Assembly: GCA_002311635.1 (NCBI GenBank)
Contig: DBZJ01000032.1
Span: forward strand, 5,680-37,752
From: Syntrophaceae bacterium UBA1163
GTDB taxonomy: Bacteria > Desulfobacterota > BSN033 > UBA1163
DNA length: 32,073 bases
Direction of reading: 5' to 3'
Position numbers and translations under genes: made by a program. Position 1 is the first letter of the stretch. Every line of letters starts with the position of its first letter. The notes beneath the pieces are model-generated. The model had not been told where the DNA came from. It ran no database searches and was given only the letters and a program-made list of their open reading frames with translations. Shown piece after piece: positions 15,788-23,453 of this stretch.

Positions 15788-16627
15788 ATGCAAAATCCTT
15801 ATCTTCCGATTCCTGCCGTGGTCAAAAAAGCTCTGGTCGAGACAAGCGACCGGATGCTCAGGACCCTTGAGCTCCGCTTCCTGAACGAAGAGGACGCGCA
15901 GGCTTTCAGCTTCGTTCCAGGACAATTCTGCGAGCTGTCTCTTCTCGGGAAAGGGGAAGCCCCTTTCGGGATCGCCTCGTCGCCCACGGAGAGGGGCTCT
16001 TTAAAGTTTACGATTAACAAAGCCGGTGTGGTCACCACAGCCCTCCACCACCTCGAAGAGGGCACGGAAGTCGGTATCCGGGGCCCGCTCGGCAACGGAT
16101 ATCCGATGGACCTTTTCAAAGGGAAGAACGTGCTCGTGATCGGCGGAGGGTTCGCTTTTACGACGCTGCGCTCCCTGATCGCCTATTTTCTCCATCCTGA
16201 GAACCGGAACAGGGTGAAGGACATCACGGTCGTCTACGGAGCACGGACGCCGGGTCTCCTCCTCTACAAAGAAGAGCTGGCAGAATGGGGAAAAAGAAGC
16301 GACATCAAATTAGTGGTCACGGTGGACCAGGGAGATAAGGACTGGAAGGGAAAAGTGGGACTCGTCCCGAACGTATTGGAAGAAGCCGCCCCGTCCTCGG
16401 AGAACACTTACGCCGTCATCTGCGGCCCTCCGGTCATGATCAAATTCACCTTTCCTAAATTGATGGCCCTCCGATTTCCCAACGAGCGCATCTACACCTC
16501 CTTAGAGAAAAGGATGAAATGCGGCATCGGTAAATGTGGCCGGTGCAACATCGGCCATCTCTACGTTTGCAAGGATGGCCCTGTCTTCAGCTACGCCCAG
16601 TTAGAAAAGCTGCCCAAAGACTATTAG
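15788..16627 (+). CDS. flxA: FlxA-like NAD(P)H:acceptor flavoprotein with [2Fe-2S] site
   Basis: 279 residues of the ferredoxin-NADP reductase superfamily. An FAD-binding beta-barrel (about 1-105; PGQFCELSL and PFGIASSPTERG contact the flavin) is followed by a nucleotide-binding domain starting VLVIGGGFAFTTLRSL (116-131). A C-terminal [2Fe-2S] site of the dihydroorotate-dehydrogenase electron-transfer type follows: Cys245, Cys250, Cys253, Cys261. In Flx-Hdr complexes this subunit oxidises NAD(P)H and feeds HdrA. The usual GxGxAP motif reads GGGFAFT here. ATG 15788 is chosen because the preceding 21 bases of open frame (from a GTG at 15767) lie in the palindromic repeat. It is the last gene of the operon. 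Confidence 0.9.
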   Translation: MQNPYLPIPAVVKKALVETSDRMLRTLELRFLNEEDAQAFSFVPGQFCELSLLGKGEAPFGIASSPTERGSLKFTINKAGVVTTALHHLEEGTEVGIRGPLGNGYPMDLFKGKNVLVIGGGFAFTTLRSLIAYFLHPENRNRVKDITVVYGARTPGLLLYKEELAEWGKRSDIKLVVTVDQGDKDWKGKVGLVPNVLEEAAPSSENTYAVICGPPVMIKFTFPKLMALRFPNERIYTSLEKRMKCGIGKCGRCNIGHLYVCKDGPVFSYAQLEKLPKDY

Positions 16628-16935
16628 ACCCACCCTACCCTCCTCTTTAAAAGAATCTATAGCCCCAAGCTTTAGCCTGCGTGGGAAGTCTCGACCCTCG
16701 CACCTAAAGGGTGCGCCTAACCTCTTACGATACCCCTTAGCTCTGGCTTGCTCTCCATCTCCTTGAAGTTGTTTTCGCCGAAATAACTCATCGGGTACCC
16801 CATTTCTTTTTGCTGACTTAACTGTGACACAAGAATTAATAGCTACCGTCCGCTGATCTTTGTTGACATTTTCGATAAAAATTGATACAAGATAAACGAC
16901 TCGTCCGGCTCCTATGCAATCAGGAGGTGGTCTTC
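16628..16935. other. Intergenic region after the hdr-flx operon
   Basis: 308 bases without a convincing gene. It contains a short hairpin (CGCACC and GGTGCG around 16700), and a short minus-strand frame, with a small ATG-initiated part ending in GIVRG, that matches no family I recognise and may be a remnant. The 3' end holds the promoter at 16863-16891. No clear terminator for the operon is visible. Confidence 0.5.
16863..16891 (+). promoter_or_regulatory. Promoter of the secreted-protein gene
   Basis: Perfect -35 TTGACA (16863-16868), a 17-base spacer and -10 TACAAG (16886-16891, four of six). The predicted start near 16898 gives a leader of about 38 bases with a strong GGAGGTGG ribosome site. 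This supports the ATG at 16936 rather than the longer frame from 16882, and shows that the gene can be expressed apart from the operon. Confidence 0.6.
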
Positions 16936-18783
16936 ATGTCGGTGAAATTTAAATATTTATGCTTTGTTGCCTTATTGGTTTTGGGTATCTGTCAAAACGC
17001 ATCTGCAGAATTGGCACAAGTGGGGCCAATCGTTTCAACTACTATCGGGCACGGTTTCCCCTCCTATTATATGGATGAAAACGGCCTGGCATTACAACTC
17101 TGCCTCACCTCGGGAAGTTGCAATTTTGATTCACCTGTTAGTGGAAATACATTTTCTGGGAACATCGGTTTTGGACAAACAGCCTTCTATTGGTCTGCTG
17201 ATGCAGAAATATCATCGGTGGGGGACGGCGGGGCAGGTTCAGCGCCGCTCCATATGGCTCTCACAGCAACTTTTAGCGGCAACACGATCAGGAGCATCCC
17301 CGCTGATGGGAGTCAGATTGTTTTTGTTCGGATCAGTGTAGGTCCGATCACCGGTCTAACCCCTAACCAGGTCTATAAGGTAACCCATCCATATGGGGTT
17401 TTAATGAATTTGAGGACTGACTCTTCAGGCACAATCCCTATTCAGATACAGGATGTTGGCTGTGCCATGGCCCCATGCGGCGACTTCTCAGCTGCTCTTG
17501 GGGGGGGCATTGGGCCTTTTCTCATATGGAACCCTGTTTCAGACGCCCCTGCAGGTTATATCGGAGAGCCAGGAACCGCTCACGCCGTTACCGGTAGCCC
17601 CTTTGGCACCAATTATTTTAGGATAGATGGCCCCGATGCAGGAGGATCGGGTGTTAATCATATCCAGACAAACACTTTCAATGTTCAGGGCAAAAAGTTT
17701 GTCAGCACTGGGGCTATGCCCACCCCCTTAGTCGTGAACGAATCTACTTACACCCGACCCCTGCCGAGCGCCATCAATGTTTTGGCTACCTCCATGCCTG
17801 GTGCTACCCTTCAGGTGAATGGCACTGGATTTTCAGCTCCCGCTCAAATGACAGAAAATGGAGCAGGAGGGTTTTTCGCCCATATTAAATTAACCGGTTC
17901 ACTTCCCTCCACCATTACTGTTACGTCGACTAATTCTCCCAACACACCGGTAACGATCATCAGTGCAGTGGTTGATGTCGTCACAATTATTTTGGCCGAG
18001 TATAATTCGGATCTTAAAACACTGACGATTGAGGCGTCTTCAAGTGATTTAACTTCTCCTCCGACCCTAACGGCCAATGGCTTTGGGAATTTGGCGGCGG
18101 GAAAGCTTGTTGCCTCTGGTGTGACAGTGCCTCCTGTGGAGGTGACCGTTGTATCTTCTGCCGGAGGATCGGACACGGCTCAGGTGACCGTCACCGCACT
18201 CACTGCGCCGGTGGCAAAAAATGATATTGGGTTAACATTAACGAATATCCCGGTCGATATCAATGTCCTTGCCAATGATATTGGAAGATCCGGCCCGCTT
18301 GATCCATCCACGGTAAACATCGTGACTCCGCCCAGCCAAGGCACACCATCGATCAATCTAACAACGGGGGTAGTGACTTATACCCCGAACGCCGGTTTTT
18401 TCGGCAAAGACAAATTTACCTACCAAGTTGGAGACATCTATTATAATTCGGGTTTTCCTAAGCAAATCTCCAATGTGGCGACTGTGAACATAAACGTTGT
18501 GGCGAGTGAAACGCTTACGATCACAAAGGCTGTATACACCACCAAATATAAATGGTGGCAGATCAGTGGAAAGAGTACGGTCAAAGCGCCCGGAGATACA
18601 ATCACTCTTCATCTCGGCGATGCCTCAGGTACTGTGATCGGCACTGCAACCGTCAATGCAGTTTTTGGGAGTTGGAGCTTCTCAAAACTAAGCTCTTCAG
18701 TCGTCCCTGGAACACCGCCCGTAAATATCACGGCGGTATCGACCCTCGGTACTACGCAGACCGCCACGGTAACCATAAAATAA
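16936..18783 (+). CDS. Secreted protein with cadherin-like/Big-type domain
   Basis: 615 residues. A signal peptide is clear: a basic start, hydrophobic core YLCFVALLVLGIC and an AlaSerAla cleavage site near residue 23. A Gly/Ser/Thr/Pro-rich N-terminal half (to about 270) matches no family I recognise. It is followed by beta-rich, Thr/Val-rich repeat-like segments and, at about 430-540, a VAKNDIGLTL...INVLANDIG...VTYTPNAGFFGKDKFTYQV segment. That is the hallmark of the cadherin-like/Big_9 (VCBS-type) domains of bacterial surface proteins. The C-terminus is another beta-sandwich-like domain. No anchor, sortase motif or PEP-CTERM tail is seen, so release or outer-surface attachment is open. GGAGGTGG lies 5 bases before the start. 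It uses fewer charged residues than its neighbours. Confidence 0.85.
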   Translation: MSVKFKYLCFVALLVLGICQNASAELAQVGPIVSTTIGHGFPSYYMDENGLALQLCLTSGSCNFDSPVSGNTFSGNIGFGQTAFYWSADAEISSVGDGGAGSAPLHMALTATFSGNTIRSIPADGSQIVFVRISVGPITGLTPNQVYKVTHPYGVLMNLRTDSSGTIPIQIQDVGCAMAPCGDFSAALGGGIGPFLIWNPVSDAPAGYIGEPGTAHAVTGSPFGTNYFRIDGPDAGGSGVNHIQTNTFNVQGKKFVSTGAMPTPLVVNESTYTRPLPSAINVLATSMPGATLQVNGTGFSAPAQMTENGAGGFFAHIKLTGSLPSTITVTSTNSPNTPVTIISAVVDVVTIILAEYNSDLKTLTIEASSSDLTSPPTLTANGFGNLAAGKLVASGVTVPPVEVTVVSSAGGSDTAQVTVTALTAPVAKNDIGLTLTNIPVDINVLANDIGRSGPLDPSTVNIVTPPSQGTPSINLTTGVVTYTPNAGFFGKDKFTYQVGDIYYNSGFPKQISNVATVNINVVASETLTITKAVYTTKYKWWQISGKSTVKAPGDTITLHLGDASGTVIGTATVNAVFGSWSFSKLSSSVVPGTPPVNITAVSTLGTTQTATVTIK

Positions 18784-19021
18784 GAGAGTGATTCGGGCAC
18801 CAAGTCCATGCTTTCTATTTGATAGTCAATTATGTCCGTATGCGAATCTCGCCTTTTGATATGAACTCGGGATTGATATTCCTACGTACCATGAAATTCC
18901 TTCTTATCTCAACAACCAAAAAGATCGCATTCGTGTAGATTCTCGACGTTTGTTTTATAATTATTGTTGAACTTGTCCAAACATATTTGCGATTTTCCCC
19001 CCAACCTTCCTCTTCCCATCG

Positions 19022-19041
19022 CCTGCCTGCGGGTAGGCAGG
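19022..19041 (+). repeat. Small inverted repeat upstream of the FAD/Fe-S oxidase gene
   Basis: CCTGCCT (19022-19028) and AGGCAGG (19035-19041) form a 7-base stem with a 6-base loop, flanked by C-rich and G-rich arms. The 292-base gap 18784-19075 otherwise shows nothing supportable except an isolated TATAAT (18956-18961) without a good -35. Confidence 0.5.
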
Positions 19042-19075
19042 AGAAAGGGGGACAACTCTTAGCGGAGGGTGGCTG

Positions 19076-21655
19076 ATGGACTATATCAAAGAATTGGTTG
19101 AAATCGTCGGCGAGAAGAATGTAAGGGCTGATGAAATCGAACGGCTCTGCTACTCCAGGGATCTATCGGTCCACGAGGCTGTTCCGGATGTGATTGTCTT
19201 CGTCAAATCCACGGAAGAAATTTCAAAGATAATGTCCTTAGCCAATAAGGAAAAAATTCCTGTGACCCCCAGAGGATCAGGGACAAGCGCTGTGGGAGGC
19301 GCCTTGGCTGCCAAAGGAGGCATTCTGCTCGACCTGAGCAGGATGAATCGTATTTTAGAGATAGACAAAGAGAATGGATACGTCGTGGTCGAACCCGGCG
19401 TCATATGCAACCATCTCAATGCAGCCATTGCCCCCACCCATTTTTTCCCTCCTGACCCTGGGAGCGCTAACCTTGCGTCGCTGGGAGGAATGGTTTCAAC
19501 CAATGCCAGCGGAAATCGGGCTCTGAAGTACGGCACGACGAAGAATTACGTCTTGGGGCTGGAAGTCGTGCTGTCCGATGGCCGAATGATTAACACAGGT
19601 TCGGTCTTAGGCAAGACCTCTTCCGGATACGACCTGACCCAGCTCTTCACCCAGGCCGAGGGCACGCTCGGCATCATCACAAAGATCATTCTGAGAATCC
19701 TCCCGGTTCCCGAATATGTTGCTTTTGCAGAAGCGCGATTTCATTCTACCCTGGAGGCCGGAAAGGCGGTTCGGGAAATCCTGACCTCAGGCATTGCACT
19801 GTCTTCTTGCGAGATCTTGGACAAAGTGACGATCGATGTGGTGAACAAAGCGATGGGACTCGACATCCCCGATCGAGTGGGATGCCTCCTCTTCATTGAA
19901 ATCGACGGGAATAAAAGGGCCGTCCAAGAAAACATAGTAAAAATCAACAAGATTTGTGAGGCGAATAACGGCATTGAAAATAAATGGGAGGATGATCCTG
20001 CAAAGCGCCTCAAGATGTGGGCCGCTCGTCAGGGGATTATCGCCTCATTGTCAAAAGTCAAGAGAGGGTCAAGGATGCAATCCATTATGGATGATCCGGG
20101 AATCCCTATCACCAAAATCCCGGAAGCCATTATGGAAATCAACAAAATCTCGGAGAAACATCATATCCCCATCAATACCTTCGGCCATATCGGTGACGGG
20201 AATATTCATCCCATCATCATCTCCGACCCCAGAAATAAGGAGCAATGGAATACCATCCAAGACGTAGCCAAGGACTTAATTGACCTCACGATGCGGCTCA
20301 GGGGCACGCTCACGGCCGAGCATGGAACGGGAATGGCCAAATCGTCTTATATCAAGAGGGAGCTTGGAGAAACGCTCGAAGTGATGAAGGAGATCAAAAA
20401 AGCCCTTGACCCCAACAACATCCTCAACCCGGGAAAGATGGGATTCGACGACTCCATTCAGGGCATTTATGAGAATTTTGCTTTTCTACCCCTGGTTGAA
20501 AGGCCTGGCGAGATTCAAACCTTTGGCGAGGCACTGGACAATGAGATCATGGCCTGTATCATGTGCGGATTCTGCCGAGCAGGGTGTCCCACTTATGGGG
20601 AGACTTCCCTCGAATCGACCAATGCGCGCGGAAGAGTTATCTTGGCCTATCACCTCCTCACCGGGAAGCTGAAGCCCTCGAAGGAACTCGCGGAAAGGTT
20701 TTATAAGTGTACCACCTGTCTGAACTGCAATGCCGTCTGCCCCGCAGGCGTCAAAGTTTCCGATATTGTCCAGGCAGCCCGCGTACGGCTGGTAGAGGCG
20801 GGGTATCTTCCGCCCATCCACCGGACGCTGATTGAATCGATTGAAGACAAAGGCAACCCCTTTGGGGAAGCCACAGAAAAAAGAAGCGAGATCTATCCTG
20901 CAGAGTTTAAGTTCAAAGAGAAAGCATCCACCCTTCTTTTTTTCGGGTGCGTGGCTTCCTATCAGGATATCAACGTTATTCCAAGCGCCTTGAAGATCAT
21001 GGATAAGGCGAATATCGACTATACGACATTGGGAAATGACGAGTACTGCTGCGGGTACGTCTCTTATCTGGTGGGGGATCAAAAAGAATTTGAGAGCTGT
21101 ATCAAAAATAATATAAGTCATTTCGAGCGGATGGGGCTTAAAGAGATCGTGACCACCTGCGCCGGATGTTTTCGAACCTTTAAAGATCTTTACCCAAAAC
21201 AAACCAGGTTTCCTAACATCCAGGTTTACCATGCGGTAGAATATTTAGAAAAACTCATCACCACCGGCAAGCTAAGTTTTAAGAATGGGGCTAAAATGAA
21301 AGTGGCCTATCACGACCCATGCGATATCGGGCGACACATGAATATCTATGACCCTCCCCGAAATGTCATCAGGGCGATCCCATCGGTGGAATTGATCGAG
21401 TTTCCTCAGAACAGAAACCTTGCCAAATGCTGTGGCGGCGGCGGAGGCCTTAAGGCTTATGACACAGAAATGAGCTTAGAGATAGCTTACAAACGCGTTC
21501 AACAGGCTTCCACCATAGGAGCGGATACCATTGTCTCTGCCTGCCCGGCCTGTAAGTCCAACTTACAACTGGCTGCCGCAAGACTTCGAAAAGAGAAAAA
21601 AGGCCGGATTAAAGTGATGGATATCACAGAATTGGTGGCGGAAGCGCTCGCCTGA
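19076..21655 (+). CDS. Fused FAD-linked 2-hydroxyacid oxidase and CCG-domain Fe-S protein (GlcD-GlcF type)
   Basis: 859 residues combining two proteins that are separate in glycolate oxidase. Residues about 1-460 form a GlcD/D-lactate dehydrogenase flavoprotein with the PCMH-type FAD domain (PRGSGTSAVGGAL, GSANLASLGGMVSTNASG) and the FAD-oxidase C-terminal domain (INTFGHIGDGNIHP, LTAEHGTGMAK). The rest is GlcF/HdrD-like: [4Fe-4S] motifs Cys494-497-500-504 and Cys545-548-551-555, then two CCG domains (Cys625, CysCys658/659, Cys695/698; Cys749, CysCys785/786, Cys823/826). It should oxidise a 2-hydroxyacid such as D-lactate or glycolate and hand electrons to a CCG-site acceptor. No membrane helix is seen. 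GGAGGG precedes the start. It stands alone, downstream of the Hdr region; a functional link is possible but unproven. Confidence 0.9.
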   Translation: MDYIKELVEIVGEKNVRADEIERLCYSRDLSVHEAVPDVIVFVKSTEEISKIMSLANKEKIPVTPRGSGTSAVGGALAAKGGILLDLSRMNRILEIDKENGYVVVEPGVICNHLNAAIAPTHFFPPDPGSANLASLGGMVSTNASGNRALKYGTTKNYVLGLEVVLSDGRMINTGSVLGKTSSGYDLTQLFTQAEGTLGIITKIILRILPVPEYVAFAEARFHSTLEAGKAVREILTSGIALSSCEILDKVTIDVVNKAMGLDIPDRVGCLLFIEIDGNKRAVQENIVKINKICEANNGIENKWEDDPAKRLKMWAARQGIIASLSKVKRGSRMQSIMDDPGIPITKIPEAIMEINKISEKHHIPINTFGHIGDGNIHPIIISDPRNKEQWNTIQDVAKDLIDLTMRLRGTLTAEHGTGMAKSSYIKRELGETLEVMKEIKKALDPNNILNPGKMGFDDSIQGIYENFAFLPLVERPGEIQTFGEALDNEIMACIMCGFCRAGCPTYGETSLESTNARGRVILAYHLLTGKLKPSKELAERFYKCTTCLNCNAVCPAGVKVSDIVQAARVRLVEAGYLPPIHRTLIESIEDKGNPFGEATEKRSEIYPAEFKFKEKASTLLFFGCVASYQDINVIPSALKIMDKANIDYTTLGNDEYCCGYVSYLVGDQKEFESCIKNNISHFERMGLKEIVTTCAGCFRTFKDLYPKQTRFPNIQVYHAVEYLEKLITTGKLSFKNGAKMKVAYHDPCDIGRHMNIYDPPRNVIRAIPSVELIEFPQNRNLAKCCGGGGGLKAYDTEMSLEIAYKRVQQASTIGADTIVSACPACKSNLQLAAARLRKEKKGRIKVMDITELVAEALA

Positions 21656-21864
21656 ACCGCAAAGCGCATAGAGCATGGCTCAGAGCGAAAGAAGAAGCAC
21701 CAAATCCCAAGCACCAAATAACAAACCAATCCAGATGACCCAAATTCAAAATTCTAAACAAAATCGTTTCGGTGATTTGAAATTGAGAATTGGAGTTTAT
21801 TTGGGATTTGAAATTTGAAATTTGGAATTTCAGACCCTATGCGCTAAGCGCTTTGCGCTATGCA
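21656..21864. repeat. Long imperfect palindromic intergenic repeat
   Basis: The gap is built of inverted segments. Outer arms CGCAAAGCGCATAG (21659-21672) and CTATGCGCTAAGCGCTTTGCG (21837-21857) pair imperfectly. Inside, CCAAATCCCAAGCACCAAAT-type sequence on the left faces ATTTGGGATTTGAAATTTG on the right. Such 200-base AT-rich palindromes are common dispersed repeats in uncultured deltaproteobacteria-like genomes (from memory). It probably acts as a bidirectional stop between the two convergent genes, but no classical terminator is isolated. Confidence 0.7.
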
Positions 21865-22392
21865 TTATTTCGTAAGGTACTCCTTCCAAATCTCCTCAAA
21901 CCTTTCGGTCAACTCCCTGAATTCATAGAGAAGCGTCATCTCATTAAGGTATTGATCCAATGTGACTGCTTTCGACGTTTCCACGAATCTTCTGCAGCTC
22001 TTTCTGAGGCTGGGTCTAAGCTTATCGCATCCGATCGTCTCTGCCCGGGTTCTGACAGGCAAGCCCACATGAGCGATGTCCGCTTCATCGTAAAACCTGC
22101 CGTGCAGGCAACGAATGCACCTGGTCTTTCGCAATTGAATGGCCTTATCGATTTCTTCGTCAACCGCCTGACGAATCATCTTCTTCAAAAGAAGGGTTCT
22201 TTTCTTCTGAGCCATCGCCCTTGTCAATTTAAGGATTTCTTTCTTAGTCTCCCGAATCGATTGGGACATCCCATCGATAATAATGTGTGGCGTGAGGGAG
22301 CGCTCCAAGCGCAGAAGCCTGACCTCCTGGATGATCAGGGTCCTGATCCCCAGCTTTATCGCATTCTTCAATTCTTTGTCTCTCACCGGCAT
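21865..22392 (-). CDS. Uncharacterised protein with Cys-x2-Cys motif
   Basis: 175 residues, function not recognised. It is highly charged (Lys/Arg/Glu) and mostly helical, with four cysteines that could bind metal: Cys92 and Cys95 in RCIRCLHGRFYDEADIAHVG, then Cys122 and Cys133. A zinc-ribbon-like or small Fe-S site is possible. The start at 22392 has only a weak purine stretch (GGTAAAAG) upstream. The opposite strand also has a 225-codon frame (21790-22467), but its first 25 residues are encoded by the palindromic repeat and it has no protein-like pattern; the minus frame has balanced composition and a plausible motif, so it is preferred. Confidence 0.6.
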   Translation of the reverse strand: MPVRDKELKNAIKLGIRTLIIQEVRLLRLERSLTPHIIIDGMSQSIRETKKEILKLTRAMAQKKRTLLLKKMIRQAVDEEIDKAIQLRKTRCIRCLHGRFYDEADIAHVGLPVRTRAETIGCDKLRPSLRKSCRRFVETSKAVTLDQYLNEMTLLYEFRELTERFEEIWKEYLTK

Positions 22393-22600
22393 ATAAATCT
22401 TTTACCAAAAAGAAATATTTTTAGCAAGGGAGAAATGGTTAGGGTCGTGACGGGAGGGGAGACATAGCGTGAGAATAAGAACATCGATCACGGATTTAGG
22501 GTATCTTTTTTGATCTGAAACATCTTGACTTTAACTGAATTATTAGGTAATGATTCTACGAACTTAGAGATTCCATAACTCTTCACTAATCAAGAGCTCT

Positions 22601-22614
22601 ATTCTTATAAGAAT
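22601..22614 (+). promoter_or_regulatory. Perfect palindrome overlapping the glycosyltransferase start codon
   Basis: ATTCTTATAAGAAT is a perfect 14-base palindrome whose last two bases are the first two of the ATG at 22613. It replaces a normal ribosome site. It could be an operator or fold over the start codon; a possible weak promoter (TTGACT at 22525-22530 with GGTAAT 15 bases later) lies upstream. Confidence 0.4.
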
Positions 22615-23446
22615 GTCGATATTAGAAACTTCTGCTCAAACGTCACCTTCCCGCTTGCCCATTTCTGTAATCATTCCGGTGCGAGATGGGGGCCCGGGCT
22701 TCCGCAGGTGTCTGCAAGGGGTGACCGAGGCTGCTCCGGCCTCTACTGAAATTATCGTGGTAGCAGACGGAGATACGGATGGCTCCTGGCACGTGGCAGA
22801 AGAATTCGGAGTGAAAGTCTTGAGAAATGATCGGCCACAGGGGCCTGCTCGAGCTCGAAATTTTGGAGCGCAGGCTGCTCAAAGAGACATCCTTTTCTTT
22901 CTTGACGCGGATGTGGTGATTCATCCCGATGCGATCGCACTGGTCGAAACGACTTTTGCCAACGACCCACGACTGGCTGCCCTCTTCGGGTCCTACGATG
23001 ATGAACCCGGCGAAAGCAATTTTCTCTCTCAGTATAAGAATCTATTTCACCACTACGTTCACCAGATGTCACGAGAAGAGGCGTCTACATTCTGGTGCGG
23101 ATGTGGAGCCGTTCGTCGCAAGGTTTTCCTGGAACTGGGTGGTTTCAACGAAACATACCGAAAGCCCAGTATCGAAGATATCGAGTTGGGTTACCGGATG
23201 AAACAAGCGGGATATCGAATTCGACTCTCCAAGGAGCTTCAGGTCAAACATCTGAAACGATGGAATATCCGCAGCCTGTTACAATCCGACTTTTTCGACC
23301 GGGCCCTTCCATGGACAGAACTGATCTTAAGGGATCGCCGCTTCGTCAATGATTTGAATCTGCGATTCTCAAGCCGCCTCAGTGTGGTGTTTAATCCAAA
23401 AGCTGAGCTTTGGATTGAAAAACGGTATAGGAAGATCATAGAATGA
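22613..23446 (+). CDS. Family 2 glycosyltransferase, probably C-terminally truncated
   Basis: 277 residues. GT-A fold signatures: SVIIPVRDGGPG at the N-terminus, nucleotide-sugar binding VVADGDTDGS (49-58), the DxD metal motif DAD (98-100) in FFLDADVV, an acceptor-side segment GCGAVRRKVFLELGGFNE, and catalytic Glu188-Asp189 in SIEDIELGYRM. The transfer chemistry therefore looks intact. Related proteins usually continue after the NDLNLRxSSRLSVV segment into two or more membrane helices; here the reading ends within 20 residues in a short charged tail and no other frame restores hydrophobic sequence. A deletion or truncated allele is inferred. No clear ribosome site. The next gene begins 7 bases on. 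Confidence 0.85.
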   Translation: MSILETSAQTSPSRLPISVIIPVRDGGPGFRRCLQGVTEAAPASTEIIVVADGDTDGSWHVAEEFGVKVLRNDRPQGPARARNFGAQAAQRDILFFLDADVVIHPDAIALVETTFANDPRLAALFGSYDDEPGESNFLSQYKNLFHHYVHQMSREEASTFWCGCGAVRRKVFLELGGFNETYRKPSIEDIELGYRMKQAGYRIRLSKELQVKHLKRWNIRSLLQSDFFDRALPWTELILRDRRFVNDLNLRFSSRLSVVFNPKAELWIEKRYRKIIE

Positions 23447-23453
23447 TAATATC

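Noticed and set aside
21790..22467. 225-codon plus-strand frame opposite the Cys-motif protein
   Set aside because: Its start is encoded by the palindromic repeat and its sequence has no domain-like pattern; the minus frame has a CxxC motif and better composition, though this call is not certain.
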